This document shows positions 32,259 to 40,756 of a stretch of 53,230 bases of DNA, piece after piece. This stretch comes from Coriobacteriaceae bacterium (lineage in GTDB: Bacteria > Actinomycetota > Coriobacteriia > Coriobacteriales > Atopobiaceae), in contig SFGZ01000015.1 in NCBI GenBank assembly GCA_004557505.1, positions 1 through 53,230 of the forward strand, in the 5' to 3' direction. The position numbers and the translations under genes were made by a program. Every line of letters starts with the position of its first letter. Position 1 is the first letter of the stretch. The notes beneath the pieces are model-generated. The model did no database searches. It had not been told where the DNA came from and saw only the letters and a program-made list of their open reading frames with translations.

Positions 32259-32849
32259 ATGGTGGACATCAAGATTTCGGGCCGCAAGGTCACCGTTTCC
32301 GACGCGCTGCGTGACCGCGTCAACGAGAAGATAGGGGACGCCCTCAAGGTATTCGATATCTCTCCCATGAGCTGTGACGTTGTGCTTCGCGTTGACAAGA
32401 ACCCCTCGAACCCGGATCGCAAGAGCTGTGAGGTCACGGTCTTCGTGCGCAAGAACGTGGTGCGCGTGGTCGCCAGCGCAGATGACATGTACGCCGCCAT
32501 CGACGAGGCGTCCGACAAGGTCACCCGCCAGCTGCGCAAGTACAAGACCCGCGTCATCGACCGCCGCCAGCGCGCCCACGTCCCGCCCGCGCCCGTCCCC
32601 AGCGCAGACGAGCTTGCCAGCCTCATCACGCCTGCGCCCGAGGAGGACGACGACCAGCTCGTGCGCGAGAAGTATATCGAGCTTACGCCCATGAGCGAGG
32701 AAGAGGCCCTTGTCCAGACCGACCTCATCGGCCATGATTTCTATGTGTTCACGAACGCCACCACCGGCCTGGTCAACGTCATCTACCATAGAAGAAATGG
32801 CGGCTACGGCATCATCAAGCCCAAGGTCGAGGAAAATCCGGACGTGTAA
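32259..32849 (+). CDS. hpf: Long-form ribosome hibernation promoting factor
   Basis: A 196-residue long HPF (also called RaiA/YfiA family). The N-terminal ribosome-binding domain begins DIKISGRKVTVSDALRDRV. The C-terminal dimerisation domain ends DFYVFTNATTGLVNVIYHRR with GGYGIIKP. A linker of about 40 residues joins them. This form alone makes 100S ribosome dimers in stationary phase. ttggagg precedes the ATG at 6 bases. The gene is headed by more than 400 bases of non-coding DNA with the structured RNA, repeats and a palindrome, suggesting elaborate control. Confidence 0.95.
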   Translation: MVDIKISGRKVTVSDALRDRVNEKIGDALKVFDISPMSCDVVLRVDKNPSNPDRKSCEVTVFVRKNVVRVVASADDMYAAIDEASDKVTRQLRKYKTRVIDRRQRAHVPPAPVPSADELASLITPAPEEDDDQLVREKYIELTPMSEEEALVQTDLIGHDFYVFTNATTGLVNVIYHRRNGGYGIIKPKVEENPDV

Positions 32850-32929
32850 GCGGGGAAGATCAGCGAATGGCAAGAGAGACAGACCAAGAGACCACAGGCG
32901 CCCAGGAGGAAGTCCCTCAGTCGTCACAG

Positions 32930-32962
32930 GCGCCGGCCGACGTCGCATGCGTCGGCCGGCGC
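32930..32962 (+). terminator. 13-bp hairpin between hpf and degV
   Basis: gcgccggccgacg (32930-32942) and cgtcggccggcgc (32950-32962) form a perfect stem with a 7-base loop. The position after hpf suggests termination, although there is no T run. Its presence argues against starting degV at the upstream ATG (32867). Confidence 0.6.
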
Positions 32963-32980
32963 TACCATCAGAGGCGCAAC

Positions 32981-33958
32981 GTGAAGATCATCGTCGACTC
33001 CACCTCCGACTATGCCCCCGGCGTGGCCGAGCAGCTTGGGGTCGAGGTCATCCCCTTCACCTACGTGGGTCCCGATGGCGTGGAGCACGTGGATGACATG
33101 TGGAAGACGCAGGACCCCCACGAGTTCTACGAGAACATGCGCAAGCATCCCGACGTCCGCTACACCACCAGCGCGGTGACGCCAGGCCGCTATCTCGAGG
33201 TGTTCGAGCGGGCGGCCGAGGAGGGCCTCCCCATCATCTACATGGGGCTTTCCGAGGGCCTCTCGTCCTCCATCAATGCGGCGCGCCAGGCGGCGGAGAT
33301 GCTTCGCGAGAAGCGCCCCAAGACCGAGATCTACGTCTTGGACAACCGCTGCGACTCCGCGGCCGGCGAGCTTCTCGCTATCGAGGTCGTGCGCCAGGCG
33401 TCCAACGGCCTCACGGCGCGCGAGCTCTACGAATGGGCGTCGGACGCGCGCTACTTCATCCACGGCTACTTCACGCTCGACGGCTTCGACGCGCTTGCCG
33501 CGGGCGGCCGCATTCCGCCCGCCGCCGCCAACGTGGGTGGCAAGCTCGACATCAAGCCCGAGCTCTCCTACGACCTCAACGGCGCCCTCTCGCTGCGCGG
33601 CATGTGCCGCGGCCGCAAGAAGGCGCTACGGGCCATCATCCAGGACTTCCGCGACAACTATGCGCACGAGCCGTCGCTCCCGCTCGCCATCGTCTCGACT
33701 GACGCCGAGAAGGATGCGGACTGGCTGGAGCATGAGATCCGCAAGGAGAAGGGCTGCGAGGACGTCACCGTCATACGCTCCTCGGTCTCGCCCATCCTGG
33801 GATCCCACGTGGGACCGGGCATGGTCGCGCTCGTCTTCTGGGGCACCGACCGCCGCGAGAAGCTCTCGCTTACCGACCGCATAGCCAAGCGCGTGCGGGG
33901 CCGCGCCGGTGCCGATGACGCGCCGCCGGCGCCCGACATCCCAGGCACCGGAGCCTAG
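32981..33958 (+). CDS. DegV-family fatty-acid-binding protein
   Basis: A DegV protein of 325 residues. It begins VKIIVDSTSDYAPGVAEQLGVEVIPF and contains TSAVTPGRYLEVFERAAEEG, YMGLSEGLSSS and a C-terminal SHVGPGMVALVFWG. FakB-type members present fatty acids to the kinase FakA. Here no fakA is adjacent. The GTG 32981 start is preferred because agagg lies 6 bases upstream and homology begins there. A longer reading from ATG 32867 would add 38 non-homologous residues across the hairpin. Confidence 0.9.
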   Translation: MKIIVDSTSDYAPGVAEQLGVEVIPFTYVGPDGVEHVDDMWKTQDPHEFYENMRKHPDVRYTTSAVTPGRYLEVFERAAEEGLPIIYMGLSEGLSSSINAARQAAEMLREKRPKTEIYVLDNRCDSAAGELLAIEVVRQASNGLTARELYEWASDARYFIHGYFTLDGFDALAAGGRIPPAAANVGGKLDIKPELSYDLNGALSLRGMCRGRKKALRAIIQDFRDNYAHEPSLPLAIVSTDAEKDADWLEHEIRKEKGCEDVTVIRSSVSPILGSHVGPGMVALVFWGTDRREKLSLTDRIAKRVRGRAGADDAPPAPDIPGTGA

Positions 33959-33974
33959 CCTCGACACGCAACCG

Positions 33975-34008
33975 GGCCGTCCCAGGGCGCATGCGCCCTG
34001 GGACGGCC
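33975..34008. terminator. 34-bp perfect palindrome after degV
   Basis: ggccgtcccagggcgca is followed by its exact complement, giving a 34-base palindrome in the gap between degV and the oxidoreductase. It is probably a terminator, without a T run, like the other hairpins in this genome. Confidence 0.7.
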
Positions 34009-34033
34009 TCCCTCACATGAAAGGACCATGCAC

Positions 34034-35029
34034 ATGCCCACAACCCACAGGACCAAGGTCGCCTTCATCGGCACCGGCATCATGGGCGCCCCTATCGCCG
34101 GCCACATCCTGGATGCCGGCTACGACCTCACGGTGAACAACCGCACCAAGTCAAAGGCCGAGGGGCTTCTCGCCAAGGGCGCGCACTGGGCCTACCCCTC
34201 AGATGTCGAGGACGTCTACCTCTCCACGGACGGCCTGGTACGGGCGGCCAAGAGGGGTGCGTACCTCGTTGACCTCACGACCTCCTCGGCGCAGCTGGCC
34301 GAGGACATCCACAATGCCTGCGAGGTCGAGGACAAGCACGCCTTCGACTGCCCCGTGACCGGTGGCGACACCGGCGCCCAGGCGGGCACGCTCACCCTCA
34401 TCGCGGGCGCCAAGGAGGGCTACGCGGCGCCCGTGCTGCCCATCCTCCAGACCTTCTCGGACAAGATCTACTACATGGGCGGCGCCGGCAAGGGACAGAC
34501 GGCCAAGCTCTGCAACCAGGTCTCGCTCGCCGCGTGCATGGTCGGCTATGCGGACGCGATGTCCCTTGCCGAGCAGGGCGGCCTCGACGTTGCCCAGATG
34601 CTCGACATGGTGGGCCATGGCATGGGCGGCTCCGTGGCCATGGAGCGGCTGGCGCCCAAGTCGCTCGACGGTGACTACAAGCCGGGATTTTTGGTGGAGC
34701 ACCTGCGCAAGGACCTTGGGCTGGCACTCGCGCAGGCCGAGGACACCGACATCACGCTCCCCGGCGCCGAGACGGCCTACACCCTCTACGACATGCTGTG
34801 CCAGATTGGCGGCGCACGCCTGGGAACCCAGGCGATAAGCCTTCTCTACCAGGATGAGGCCACCTGCGTCGCAGCGGGCCTCGACTGGTCAAGGCTCGAC
34901 GCGGAGGGCCTTGCTGACGAGGGCCACGAGGACGGCCACTGCTGTGGCGGGCATGGCGGCGAGGGCTGCTGTGGCGGGCATGGCCACGAGGACGGCCACT
35001 GCTGCCACCACCATGGGGACGTGGGGTAG
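34034..35029 (+). CDS. Beta-hydroxyacid dehydrogenase with His/Cys-rich tail
   Basis: A 331-residue NAD(P)-dependent dehydrogenase of the 3-hydroxyisobutyrate/tartronate semialdehyde reductase family: FIGTGIMGAPIAGHIL, DCPVTGGDTGAQAGTLTLIA, and the catalytic lysine in GKGQTAKLCNQ. ATG 34034 is chosen as aagga lies 8 bases upstream. The last 35 residues are an unusual tail with repeated GHEDGHCC and CCGGHG blocks, about ten His and eight Cys, which looks like a metal-binding segment. It is absent from usual family members of about 290-300 residues. It is followed after 6 bases by a small membrane protein. Confidence 0.9.
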   Translation: MPTTHRTKVAFIGTGIMGAPIAGHILDAGYDLTVNNRTKSKAEGLLAKGAHWAYPSDVEDVYLSTDGLVRAAKRGAYLVDLTTSSAQLAEDIHNACEVEDKHAFDCPVTGGDTGAQAGTLTLIAGAKEGYAAPVLPILQTFSDKIYYMGGAGKGQTAKLCNQVSLAACMVGYADAMSLAEQGGLDVAQMLDMVGHGMGGSVAMERLAPKSLDGDYKPGFLVEHLRKDLGLALAQAEDTDITLPGAETAYTLYDMLCQIGGARLGTQAISLLYQDEATCVAAGLDWSRLDAEGLADEGHEDGHCCGGHGGEGCCGGHGHEDGHCCHHHGDVG

Positions 35030-35035
35030 CCCCGC

Positions 35036-35515
35036 ATGGAGGAGGGTAGCCTCACTGCGGCGGGCTTCGCGGTTGCCATCTTCGTGATCATGCTCTTCGC
35101 CTTCGGCCTCGTCGTTGGCGAGCACGTGGGCGAGCAGATGGGCGGGAAGTGCGTCGAGCGCCGCGACTTCCACATTGCCAGCCTGAGGATCCTCGCCGTT
35201 GGCATCCTGGCTTCCGCCGTGGTGTGGGCGGTCCAGATGCCCGCCCTCGCGGGCCTCGTCTTGGGCCTCATGGCAGGCGCGCTCGCCGGCGCAAAGATCG
35301 GCTTCGGCGAGTCCGTGGGACCGTGGAAGTTCGCCGACAAGTACTTCAACGTGAACAAGGGCCAGACCGGGCGCGGCGAGGCCGAGAGGGCGCGCTCTCG
35401 CGCCGCGCGCAAGGCGCGCAAGGAGGGCAAGCCCGAGCCGGAGCTCATGAGCGTCCAGACGGACGCGCCCAGCCCCGCAGATGGCACCAACGCAAAGAAG
35501 GGAACAAGACACTAG
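35036..35515 (+). CDS. Membrane protein of unknown function
   Basis: A 159-residue protein with three hydrophobic segments (about residues 9-27, 46-62 and 66-83), the last glycine- and alanine-rich (GLVLGLMAGALAGAKIGFG). A basic, Ala/Arg-rich cytoplasmic tail follows. I do not recognise a family. It lies 6 bases after the dehydrogenase gene and 2 bases before the NYN gene, so the three are probably co-transcribed. Confidence 0.7.
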   Translation: MEEGSLTAAGFAVAIFVIMLFAFGLVVGEHVGEQMGGKCVERRDFHIASLRILAVGILASAVVWAVQMPALAGLVLGLMAGALAGAKIGFGESVGPWKFADKYFNVNKGQTGRGEAERARSRAARKARKEGKPEPELMSVQTDAPSPADGTNAKKGTRH

Positions 35516-35517
35516 AT

Positions 35518-36300
35518 ATGGCAGCAACCGACATGCCGCAGAGCTCAATCGCGGTATTCATAGACTACGAGAACCTCGCGCTGGGGACCGGCAAGCGCAA
35601 GAAGAACGGTCACCAGGAGCCAGGCCCCGCGCCAGACGTCAAGCTCATCATGGAGCGCCTGGTCGACAAGGGTCGCATCACGGCGAAGCGCGCCTACTGC
35701 GACTGGCAGCGCTTTGACACGGCGGTCACGCCCCTGCACGAGCTGGGCATCGAGCTCATAGAGATCCCCGACCGCGCCTACACGGGCAAGAACTCGGCTG
35801 ACATCCGCCTCGCCGTGGACGCCGTCGAGATGTGCCTCACGAAGGACCACATCGACACCTTCGCGATCCTCTCCGGCGACTCGGACTTCTCGCCGCTCGT
35901 CTCCAAACTCAAGGAGTTTGGCAAGACGGTCATCGGCGTTGGCATGAAGGAGTCAACCAGCTCTCTTCTCGCCGAGGTCTGCGACGAGTTCATCTTCTAC
36001 GAGGACCTCACCCGCTCGGCGGGCATTCCGGACTTCTCGCAGAAGGTCCCCAAGGAGAAGCAGCCCTGCTACCAGCTGCTCTTCGAGACCATCGACGCCT
36101 TGCAGCGCGAGAACGACTCGTTCATCCTGGCGAGCCGCCTGAAGGACACCATGCGTCGCAAGCGACCGCAGTTCTCGGAAGGCTCGTTTGGGTACCGTTC
36201 CTTCACGGCGCTCATCCGCGAGGCCGCGAAGCTTGGCTTCATCGACATCCATCAGGACCCCAAGAGCGGAACCGTCGTGGTCGACGGCTTCCACGAGTAG
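35518..36300 (+). CDS. NYN-domain (LabA/PIN-like) protein with OST-HTH domain
   Basis: A 260-residue protein. Residues 10-165 form a NYN/PIN-like nuclease domain with acidic metal-binding residues: AVFIDYENLAL, the NSADIRLAVDAVE segment and FAILSGDSDFSPLV. Residues 180-255 (YQLLFETIDALQ to GTVVVDGF) fit an OST-HTH/LOTUS-type RNA-binding domain. Such proteins are predicted endoribonucleases or RNA-binding regulators. The binding site before the ATG is weak, so re-initiation after the upstream gene is likely. Confidence 0.88.
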   Translation: MAATDMPQSSIAVFIDYENLALGTGKRKKNGHQEPGPAPDVKLIMERLVDKGRITAKRAYCDWQRFDTAVTPLHELGIELIEIPDRAYTGKNSADIRLAVDAVEMCLTKDHIDTFAILSGDSDFSPLVSKLKEFGKTVIGVGMKESTSSLLAEVCDEFIFYEDLTRSAGIPDFSQKVPKEKQPCYQLLFETIDALQRENDSFILASRLKDTMRRKRPQFSEGSFGYRSFTALIREAAKLGFIDIHQDPKSGTVVVDGFHE

Positions 36301-36327
36301 CTCGGGGCCAAGAGAGGAGACGTGGCA

Positions 36328-36918
36328 ATGACAGGGGAGAACAGCAAGACGATGAGCGCGACGGGCGTCGCGGCCTTGGTCGAGGGCCTCTCGGCGTCGA
36401 GCCGCAGGCGTCGTCAGGGGGTGTCGCAGGACATCGCGGCCGTGGCGGCAAAGGACCCGTCGCTGCTGGCGGGGCACATCGACGCGCTGGTCGACGCCCT
36501 CGGCCGTCCGGAGGCCCAGACGCGCTGGGAGGTGCTCGACGCGCTCTCGAGCATGACGGGCGACTATGCCGACCAGGTGAGCGTTGCCTTCGACGGCGCC
36601 GAGGCATCGCTCTTTGACGACGATTCCGCAACGGTGCGCCTGGCGGCGTTCCTCTTCCTCTGTCGCCTGGGGGCCACCTCGCCCGCTCGTTCGGACGAGT
36701 CCTGGCCGCTCCTGGACGAGGCGATCCAGTGTTACCACGGTGACGCCGAGTACCGCGACATGCTCGAGGGGCTTCTCGGCTTCGCGGGCGGCAGCATCTC
36801 AAAGAAGACGGCCAAGGAGCTTGTCTCGCGCGTGCAGTTTGACGCCGAGAGCGGCAACGGCTACATCAAGCAGTTCTCGGGGGACATCATTGCGGTCGCG
36901 AAGGGCAAGGCAAAGTAG
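36328..36918 (+). CDS. Helical-repeat protein of unknown function
   Basis: A 196-residue, mostly helical protein with two or three HEAT-like segments (HIDALVDALGRPEAQTRWE, SATVRLAAFLFLCRLG, YRDMLEGLLGFAGGSI). No catalytic motif and no membrane segment are visible. ATG 36328 is chosen because gaggaga precedes it by 7 bases. I do not recognise a named family, although the pattern is common in coriobacterial proteins annotated as hypothetical. Confidence 0.75.
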   Translation: MTGENSKTMSATGVAALVEGLSASSRRRRQGVSQDIAAVAAKDPSLLAGHIDALVDALGRPEAQTRWEVLDALSSMTGDYADQVSVAFDGAEASLFDDDSATVRLAAFLFLCRLGATSPARSDESWPLLDEAIQCYHGDAEYRDMLEGLLGFAGGSISKKTAKELVSRVQFDAESGNGYIKQFSGDIIAVAKGKAK

Positions 36919-37137
36919 GGGCCTTCTCACCAGAGGGCCTCTCCGGCGTGGGCGCCGCCGCCCCGAGCGCGACCCCGTCTTAAGCTTGGCTGCACGCATG
37001 TGCGAACATGGGGGAGCGTGGCCGGGCAGGGCGAGCCATCGTCGCGGCTGCGCTAGAATGCCTGACGTATGTATCCGCCGAGTACCAATTGCAGACTCAT
37101 GACGCGGGCTTCCCGCGCCGGTTCGAGAGGTGAGCAC

Positions 37138-38049
37138 ATGGCAGACAGCACCATCGAGAAGAACAGCGCCAAGGGAGGTTCCGCCAAGAACCCCGACACC
37201 CCCAGGGCCTCCCAGGGCGCGAAGCGTTCGCTGGGCACCCCCAGCTGGATTGCCATCTGCGTCGTTGCCCTTGTCGTGGGCGTTCTCTGCGGCCGCTTCC
37301 TGCTCTCCAACGGCTTGGGCGCAGCGTCCGGCAAGACCACCATCGGCGAGTCCGACCTTGACTCCACCGTCGCAACCTACGCCTACAACGGGTCCAGCCA
37401 CGCCATCACCGCGCGAGAGGTCCTCGAGCAGAACGGCTCGGTCGAGAAGCAGGCCAACGCCGACGGCAGCTACAACGTCCCCTCCGCGGATAGCGTCTTG
37501 AGCTACGCCCGCAACGCGATCGTGCTCGAGGAGGCAGACCGCCAGGGCATCACCGTGACCGACGATGACGTGAGCCAGTATGCGCGGGACACCCTTGGCA
37601 CTGATGACGTCGCGACCATCGGCTCAAACTTCGGCCTCGACGAGGATGCCACCAAGTCGCTCCTCCACGCCGCCGCGACCATCAAGAAGTTCCATGACTC
37701 CGTGATCACCTCCACGGTGCCCGACCAGCCCGTCGCGCCCACGGCCCCCTCTGACGGCAACCAGGACACCACCTCGGCCGACTACGCGCAGTACATCATC
37801 AACCTCGTCGGCGACGAGTGGGACTCCGCGAACAACACGTGGGCCGGCACCGACGGCGCTTACTACGCGGTGCTCTCGACCTACTCCATCTCCAACGACT
37901 CGGCGAGCTACGCCGCGGCCGAGCAGGCCTACTACGTGGCGTATAACAACTACTCCAACGCGATGAGCCAGGCGTCGAAAGAGTGGACCGCCTACGTCAA
38001 CACCCTGCTCTCCAATACCTCCATTCAGGTCAACTCCCTGGTGGTCTAG
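37138..38049 (+). CDS. Membrane-anchored SurA-N-like protein
   Basis: A 303-residue protein. A Lys/Ser-rich cytoplasmic N-terminus is followed by one membrane helix (SWIAICVVALVVGVLCGRFL) and an extracellular part. The part DSVLSYARNAIVLEEADRQG to TIKKFHDSV resembles the N-terminal helical domain of SurA/PrsA-type chaperones. No rotamase domain follows, and the C-terminal 100 residues are rich in Tyr, Asn, Ser and Ala. A -10-like tagaat lies about 85 bases upstream and gagaggtgag precedes the ATG. Role: possibly folding of exported proteins (inference). Confidence 0.75.
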   Translation: MADSTIEKNSAKGGSAKNPDTPRASQGAKRSLGTPSWIAICVVALVVGVLCGRFLLSNGLGAASGKTTIGESDLDSTVATYAYNGSSHAITAREVLEQNGSVEKQANADGSYNVPSADSVLSYARNAIVLEEADRQGITVTDDDVSQYARDTLGTDDVATIGSNFGLDEDATKSLLHAAATIKKFHDSVITSTVPDQPVAPTAPSDGNQDTTSADYAQYIINLVGDEWDSANNTWAGTDGAYYAVLSTYSISNDSASYAAAEQAYYVAYNNYSNAMSQASKEWTAYVNTLLSNTSIQVNSLVV

Positions 38050-38084
38050 GAGGGTCCAAGCGGAGGGTCCAGCGAGCCCTTGCG

Positions 38085-38111
38085 GGGGGCGGGGCATTGC
38101 GCCCCGCCCCC
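38085..38111 (+). terminator. Strong GC hairpin terminator
   Basis: gggggcggggc and gccccgccccc form an 11-bp stem with loop attgc, 35 bases after the stop of the SurA-N-like gene. The run that follows is short (ttgatgt). Confidence 0.8.
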
Positions 38112-38187
38112 TTGATGTCGGCTTTGACGGGCCGCGGGCGCCTGCCGCGCGCCCGTCTGATAGATGCCCGCCACGGGAGGGGAGCCA

Positions 38188-39378
38188 ATGCGTGCGATAG
38201 TGAGCGCCTGCCTGCTGGGAAGGCCCGTGCGCTATGACGGGGGCGCCAAGCCGTGCGGGGCGGTCCTCGACCTTGCCGGAAAGCTCGAGGTAACGTCTGT
38301 GTGCCCCGAGACGGCCGCGGGCCTGCCCGTCCCGCGCCCTCCCGCCGAGCAGCGCGGCGGCCGCGTGTGGCTGCGTGACGGCACGGACGTGACCGACGAC
38401 TTCCGTCGTGGGGGCGAGAAGACGCTCGGCGTCGCACGCCGCGTGGGGGCGCCGCTTGCCGTCCTCAAGGCAAAAAGCCCGTCATGCGGCGTCCGCCTCA
38501 TCTACGATGGTACGTATACAGGAAGTCTTGTCGAGGGAAAGGGCGTCTTTGCCCGGCTTCTCGAGGAGGAGGGAATCTGCGTGGTTAGCGAAGAGACGGT
38601 CGAGTCCTGCAAGCCCTCGGTGGAGCATCCCGTCGCCATCGTTCTGGGGACGGGCCTGGGGCACCTGGCCAAGCTGGTCAAGCCCGTGCGCCGCATCGAC
38701 TATCACGACATCGAGGGGTTCCCGGAGTCCGCGCGCCCAGTGATGGGTCACGCCTTCGAGGCTACCGTTGGCACCATCGATGACGTCCCGATTGTGGTGT
38801 ATCCCGGTCGCATCCACCTCTACCAGGGCTACTCCGCCTCCGAGGTGACCTCGCTCGTGCGCCATGCGTTCCGCCTCGGGTGCCGTGACATCATCTTTGC
38901 CTGCGCCACGGGTGCGGTTGAGGGCAGCGCCAAGGTCGGCCTGGGGATCCTCACCGACCAGATCAACCTCACGGGGAGAAACCCGCTTGCCGAGTGGGAC
39001 GAGCTGCGCGACATCGACACGCCGTTCGTGGACATGGGCGCGGCCTTCTCGCCGTACCTCCGCACGCTTGCCCAGGGCGTGGCCGACGATGCCGGCATTG
39101 GGCTCCAGCAGGGCGTCTACGCCGGGGTGCTGGGGCCCTCGTTCGAGACGCCCGCCGAGGTGGCGGCCCTGCGCGCGCTGGGCGTCTCGTTTGCGGGGAT
39201 GTCGACGGTGAACGAGGTCATCATGGCGCGTGCGCTCGACATGAACGTGCTTGGGCTCACGCTTGCGACCAACATGGCGGGCTCTGGCGACACCGACCAC
39301 GAATCCGTGCTGGCATGCGCCGCGCAACACTCCGAGGACTTCGAGCGACTCGTCCGCGGCGTGCTCCGGCTGCTGTAG
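38188..39378 (+). CDS. DUF523 - purine nucleoside phosphorylase fusion
   Basis: Two domains in one 396-residue protein. Residues 1-145 are DUF523 (YbbK/TudS type) with three conserved cysteines: Cys8 in SACLLG, Cys39 in SVCPETAAGLP and Cys100 in KSPSCG. In thiouracil desulfurase these hold an Fe-S cluster that removes sulfur. Residues 148-396 are a trimeric-type purine nucleoside phosphorylase: VLGTGLGHLAKL, GRIHLYQGYS, GPSFETPAEV and GMSTVNEVIMA. The join suggests an enzyme that desulfurises and phosphorolyses thio-nucleosides (inference). ATG 38188 follows gggaggggag. Confidence 0.88.
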   Translation: MRAIVSACLLGRPVRYDGGAKPCGAVLDLAGKLEVTSVCPETAAGLPVPRPPAEQRGGRVWLRDGTDVTDDFRRGGEKTLGVARRVGAPLAVLKAKSPSCGVRLIYDGTYTGSLVEGKGVFARLLEEEGICVVSEETVESCKPSVEHPVAIVLGTGLGHLAKLVKPVRRIDYHDIEGFPESARPVMGHAFEATVGTIDDVPIVVYPGRIHLYQGYSASEVTSLVRHAFRLGCRDIIFACATGAVEGSAKVGLGILTDQINLTGRNPLAEWDELRDIDTPFVDMGAAFSPYLRTLAQGVADDAGIGLQQGVYAGVLGPSFETPAEVAALRALGVSFAGMSTVNEVIMARALDMNVLGLTLATNMAGSGDTDHESVLACAAQHSEDFERLVRGVLRLL

Positions 39379-39400
39379 CGCACCGGGCGGCGGGCGTCAC

Positions 39401-39444
39401 GTGAGGCAGGGGGACCGACTCCTTGCCTCATCCCCTTGCCTCAT
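39401..39444. repeat. REP-like palindrome between converging genes
   Basis: gtgaggcaggggga is complementary to tccccttgcctcat, with an extra copy of ccttgcctcat between them. The element shares its core with those at 10560 and 11721. Lying at the junction of two converging genes and overlapping the last codons of the minus-strand gene, it probably terminates both. Confidence 0.6.
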
Positions 39445-40240
39445 CGCGCAGGGCGTCCCCGGGAAAGCCATCGTCAAAGGGGATGGCGTCAGGAAGGTCG
39501 AGCGCGGCGTCCGAGGAAAAGACGATGTAGTTCTCGCCGACGTTCTGCCGGTCGGTCACGAGGGTGATTGACATGTGGGCGAAGACCGCCGCAAGCCCTG
39601 CGCCGACGCTTCTCAAGAACCCATTTCCCGGGTCGTTCTCGTCTGGGACCACGTTGGCGAGAAGGACTCCATGCGGGGCAAGTGCCCGGTGGGCTGCCTG
39701 GAAGGCTTCCAGCGTGGCGAGGGAGCGCACGGGCCTGTCGCGGACAAAGGCGTCAAGGACTATGGCGTCATACGAGGAGCGCTCGGCGCCGTCGAGCGCC
39801 CGACGCCCGTCCGCGCAGATCACATTGAGCTGGCCGCCGCCACGCCGCTGTAGCTCGCAGGCCTCGTCCAGGTAGAACCAACGCCGCGCGAGCTTGATGA
39901 CGGCGGGGTCTATCTCAACTACGTCGGTCACGACCGCGGGGTGCCTCTCGGCGACGAGCTTGGGGAAGGCGAAGCCGCCGCCCCCTATGGCAAGAAGCCT
40001 TCGCGCATTGGGGAGCAGGTCAAAGATGCGGCCAAAGGCTCGGTGGTAGGCAAACGGGGGCTCCATGCGCCGTGGTCCCAAAAGGGTTGCGGACTGCCAG
40101 ACGCCACCCGTGCTGAGAATTCGCTGCCAGATGCCGCGCGCATGCGTTGTGCGGACAAGGGCGAGGCCAGACTGCGTGCGCACCACGTGCGGGAGGAGCT
40201 CTGCGGGGGAGGGGAAGTAGCCGTTAGCGTCGTCTGCCAT
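39428..40240 (-). CDS. Spermidine synthase-like methyltransferase-fold protein
   Basis: A 270-residue Rossmann-fold protein of the polyamine synthase/spermine synthase-like group: RLLAIGGGGFAFPKLVAER (nucleotide-binding glycine loop), DVVEIDPAVIKLARRWF, ICADGRRAL and YDAIVLDAFVRD. It lacks the full N-terminal beta domain of true spermidine synthases. The residues that bind the polyamine are not obvious, so the substrate is open. Start 40240 follows gggggcgggg. A longer reading from 40276 adds 12 residues. Confidence 0.8.
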   Translation of the reverse strand: MADDANGYFPSPAELLPHVVRTQSGLALVRTTHARGIWQRILSTGGVWQSATLLGPRRMEPPFAYHRAFGRIFDLLPNARRLLAIGGGGFAFPKLVAERHPAVVTDVVEIDPAVIKLARRWFYLDEACELQRRGGGQLNVICADGRRALDGAERSSYDAIVLDAFVRDRPVRSLATLEAFQAAHRALAPHGVLLANVVPDENDPGNGFLRSVGAGLAAVFAHMSITLVTDRQNVGENYIVFSSDAALDLPDAIPFDDGFPGDALRDEARG

Positions 40241-40420
40241 GCCCCGCCCCCATCTTCCCGGCCTTGTGCGATCCAACCATCATAGCGATGGCGCGCATGC
40301 GAGGGGCGTGCGCGGTGCCCGGCGGATACTGCCGGGGAAGGCGACGGCAGAAGACCGGAAGCACTGGATTCGGGGCCAGGGGAGACCGGAGGAGACTCGT
40401 GGAGAAACCCGCGTTGACGC

Positions 40421-40449
40421 TTGCAAAGCAGCGCCCGTCCCCGTATAGT
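40421..40449 (+). promoter_or_regulatory. tRNA-Thr promoter
   Basis: TTGCAA (40421-40426), a 17-base spacer, and TATAGT (40444-40449) lie 20 bases before the tRNA. Confidence 0.7.
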
Positions 40450-40469
40450 AGTTGGGCGCTCAAGCGCAG

Positions 40470-40545
40470 GCCAGCATAGCTCAGTTGGTAGAGCACCGCT
40501 CTCGTAAAGCGGGGGTCATCAGTTCGAGTCTGATTGCTGGCTCCA
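40470..40545 (+). tRNA. tRNA-Thr (anticodon CGT)
   Basis: Acceptor stem gccagca/tgctggc, D-arm gctcagttggtagagc, anticodon stem ccgct/agcgg around the loop ctcgtaa (anticodon CGT at 40503-40505, reads ACG) and T-arm with gttcgag. The 3' CCA is encoded. Transfer genes with encoded CCA followed by accessory DNA are common integration sites. Confidence 0.97.
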
Positions 40546-40555
40546 GTGTTTTCGC

Positions 40556-40584
40556 AGGTCGGGTGGGTCGCTCCCATCCGACCT
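40556..40584 (+). terminator. tRNA terminator
   Basis: aggtcgggtggg pairs with cccatccgacct (one G-T pair), loop tcgct, followed by the T-rich atttcatttctt. A classical intrinsic terminator. Confidence 0.85.
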
Positions 40585-40756
40585 ATTTCATTTCTTGTCC
40601 ATTCAAGAACTATGATTGGGCAGAAGGTTTGAAAACTGCTTGGCTACTGATGCAGTTGGGCAACCAACCTCTCATGGAATGCATCTTGCTTTATCAATTT
40701 AGATGAGCAAGTTGCATTTTGAGAAGTCGAAGTGTGACCATGCGCCCATAGGGCTC

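Noticed and set aside
32867..32980. N-terminal extension of DegV from ATG 32867
   Set aside because: The 38 residues have no family similarity, the ATG has a poor binding site, and the segment contains a 13-bp terminator-like hairpin. GTG 32981 has a well-placed binding site.
40452..40706. A reading frame through the tRNA with SIAQLVEHRSRKAG
   Set aside because: This is the well-known spurious translation of a tRNA gene.
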